In this document: positions 63,074 to 64,000 of the stretch, in pieces | Layout: every line of letters begins with the position of its first letter | Numbering within the stretch: the stretch's first letter is position 1 | Assembly: GCF_023195775.1 (NCBI RefSeq) | Contig: NZ_CP096205.1 | Coordinates: forward strand, 3,307,001 to 3,371,000 | Reading direction: 5' to 3' | Length of the DNA stretch: 64,000 nt | Origin: Flavobacterium azooxidireducens | GTDB taxonomy: Bacteria; Bacteroidota; Bacteroidia; Flavobacteriales; Flavobacteriaceae | Notes under the pieces: generated by a model | Seen by the model: only the letters and a program-made list of their open reading frames with translations | Database searches by the model: none | Told to the model about the DNA's origin: nothing | Translations under genes and position numbers: made by a program

Positions 63074-63090
63074 TTAAAAAAATATAAGTC

Positions 63091-64000
63091 ATGAAAAATA
63101 AATTATTACTAATAGGAATATTTAGCTTATCTATACTATTCTTTTCGTGTGAAGAGGATATGCTTGAAGCTCAAACTCAATCTACTTTAGATGAGTCTGT
63201 CATCTTTTCTACCCCCGCTTTAGCAAAAGGAGCTGTAGATGGAATTAAAATACCATTTGGAGAAACAAATTCTTACAGAGGTCGGTTCTTACCTTGGTAT
63301 GGTTTTAATAACGATACAGAATGGTATAATTCATCCGAAACCACTTCAAATGATAACCCCGATTTATGTGTTTATGATGCTAAGCCAAATAACGGTCAAA
63401 TGAACACAATTAATAATGCTTGGGCAATGATGTATTCCGGTATCGAACGAGCCAATTTGTGTATTCGCGGATTACGTAGATATGGAAATCCAACTGAAAA
63501 TGCAGAGTTAGGCTATTTATTAGGTGAAGCATTAACATTAAGAGCTGTTTTTTATGCCGATTTATTAAAAGCTTGGGGCGATGTTCCTGCACGTTTTGAA
63601 CCAATTGTTTCTGAAACATTATATATACCTAAATCAAATAGAGATATTATTTATAAACAATTAATTGAAGATTTAGCAGAAGCAGCAACTTTGGTGCCTT
63701 GGCCTAATGAAACCGCAGCAACTACTAGTGTAGAAAGAGTAAACAAAGCATTTGTAAAAGGACTTAGAGCTCGTTTAGCATTAGCCGCTAGTGGATTTCA
63801 ACAATACCCTGATGGTGTTAGAAGAAGTAACGATCCAGATCTTTCTGTAGCAAATATGTATGCTCTGGCTTTTAACGAATGTAAATCGGTAATTGAAAGT
63901 GGAACTTCAACTTTAGACCCTTCTTTTGAAGGTTTATGGAGAAAATATAATGAAGAAGTTCTTACTGCCGGTAGAGAATCTTTGTGGGAAATTCCTTTTG
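63091..64000 (+). CDS. SusD/RagB-like surface lipoprotein, cut by window end
   Basis: The first 303 residues are present. A lipoprotein signal ends FFSC (C20), followed by the SusD features EAQTQSTLDESVIF, YSGIERANLCIRGL and AEALTLRAVFYADLLKAWGDVP-like text (here GEALTLRAVFYADLLK). SusD forms the lid over SusC and binds the glycan. It starts 17 bp after the SusC gene. The rest lies beyond the window. Confidence 0.97.
   Translation, partial: MKNKLLLIGIFSLSILFFSCEEDMLEAQTQSTLDESVIFSTPALAKGAVDGIKIPFGETNSYRGRFLPWYGFNNDTEWYNSSETTSNDNPDLCVYDAKPNNGQMNTINNAWAMMYSGIERANLCIRGLRRYGNPTENAELGYLLGEALTLRAVFYADLLKAWGDVPARFEPIVSETLYIPKSNRDIIYKQLIEDLAEAATLVPWPNETAATTSVERVNKAFVKGLRARLALAASGFQQYPDGVRRSNDPDLSVANMYALAFNECKSVIESGTSTLDPSFEGLWRKYNEEVLTAGRESLWEIPF

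Overview
The window looks like a chromosomal segment of a flavobacterium (family Flavobacteriaceae, most likely Flavobacterium or a close relative). The evidence is AT-rich DNA with no Shine-Dalgarno sequences before starts, several promoters of the Bacteroidota form TTG-N20-TAnnTTTG, a SusC/SusD pair, a type IX secretion sorting domain, many lipoproteins, and flavobacterial families such as DUF2805, DUF4369 and DUF4212. No prophage, CRISPR array or intact insertion sequence was found. Layout: 1-2673 holds the N-terminus of a cell-wall hydrolase, a thiolase, a Ser-Pro-Arg tRNA cluster, a decaying duplicate of the Arg tRNA and a GC-rich structured repeat. 2674-10118 holds minus-strand housekeeping and envelope genes (DUF4369 lipoprotein, DUF819 protein, M61 peptidase, a small DUF2089-regulated membrane/hydrolase operon, DUF2805). 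10247-16750 is a minus-strand catabolic operon for 2-aminobenzoate through its CoA thioester (ligase, two-domain monooxygenase/reductase, flavin reductase, thioesterase), interrupted by a KilA-N gene and a lipoprotein gene. 17007-28101 is an acetate/propionate module: an IS1-derived probable regulator, a porin, a two-part Na+/acetate symporter, a symporter-histidine kinase fusion with its own small membrane partner and a lone receiver protein, and two acyl-CoA synthetases. 28284-38487 mixes a T9SS cargo protein, a SIMPL protein, an unknown membrane/secreted pair, htpG, a lipocalin-like/OmpA pair and a TetR/ABC1-kinase pair. 38851-44992 is a tightly overlapping eight-gene operon joining a type III polyketide synthase, a methyltransferase and a flavoprotein to a dedicated type II fatty-acid set (KS, dehydratase, enoyl-reductase-like SDR, ACP) and a phosphopantetheinyl transferase. 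I read it as a phenolic-lipid/quinone pathway, and it is the best candidate here for an undescribed system. 45148-64000 is a pectin/hexuronate locus: kduI, kduD, uxaC, kdgF-like, two kdgK-like kinases, a YhcH protein, eda, a shortened LacI protein, an ExuT-like transporter, uxaB and uxaA in one long operon; then a full LacI regulator on the opposite strand, a GH28 polygalacturonase lipoprotein, SusC and a SusD cut by the window end. The kduI operon and the GH28-SusCD operon carry the same perfect palindrome GTAATCGATTAC directly after their -7 boxes, so both are probably repressed by the LacI protein encoded between them. Together the genes would cut galacturonan at the cell surface, import it through SusCD, and convert saturated and unsaturated uronates to 2-keto-3-deoxygluconate and then to pyruvate and glyceraldehyde-3-phosphate.
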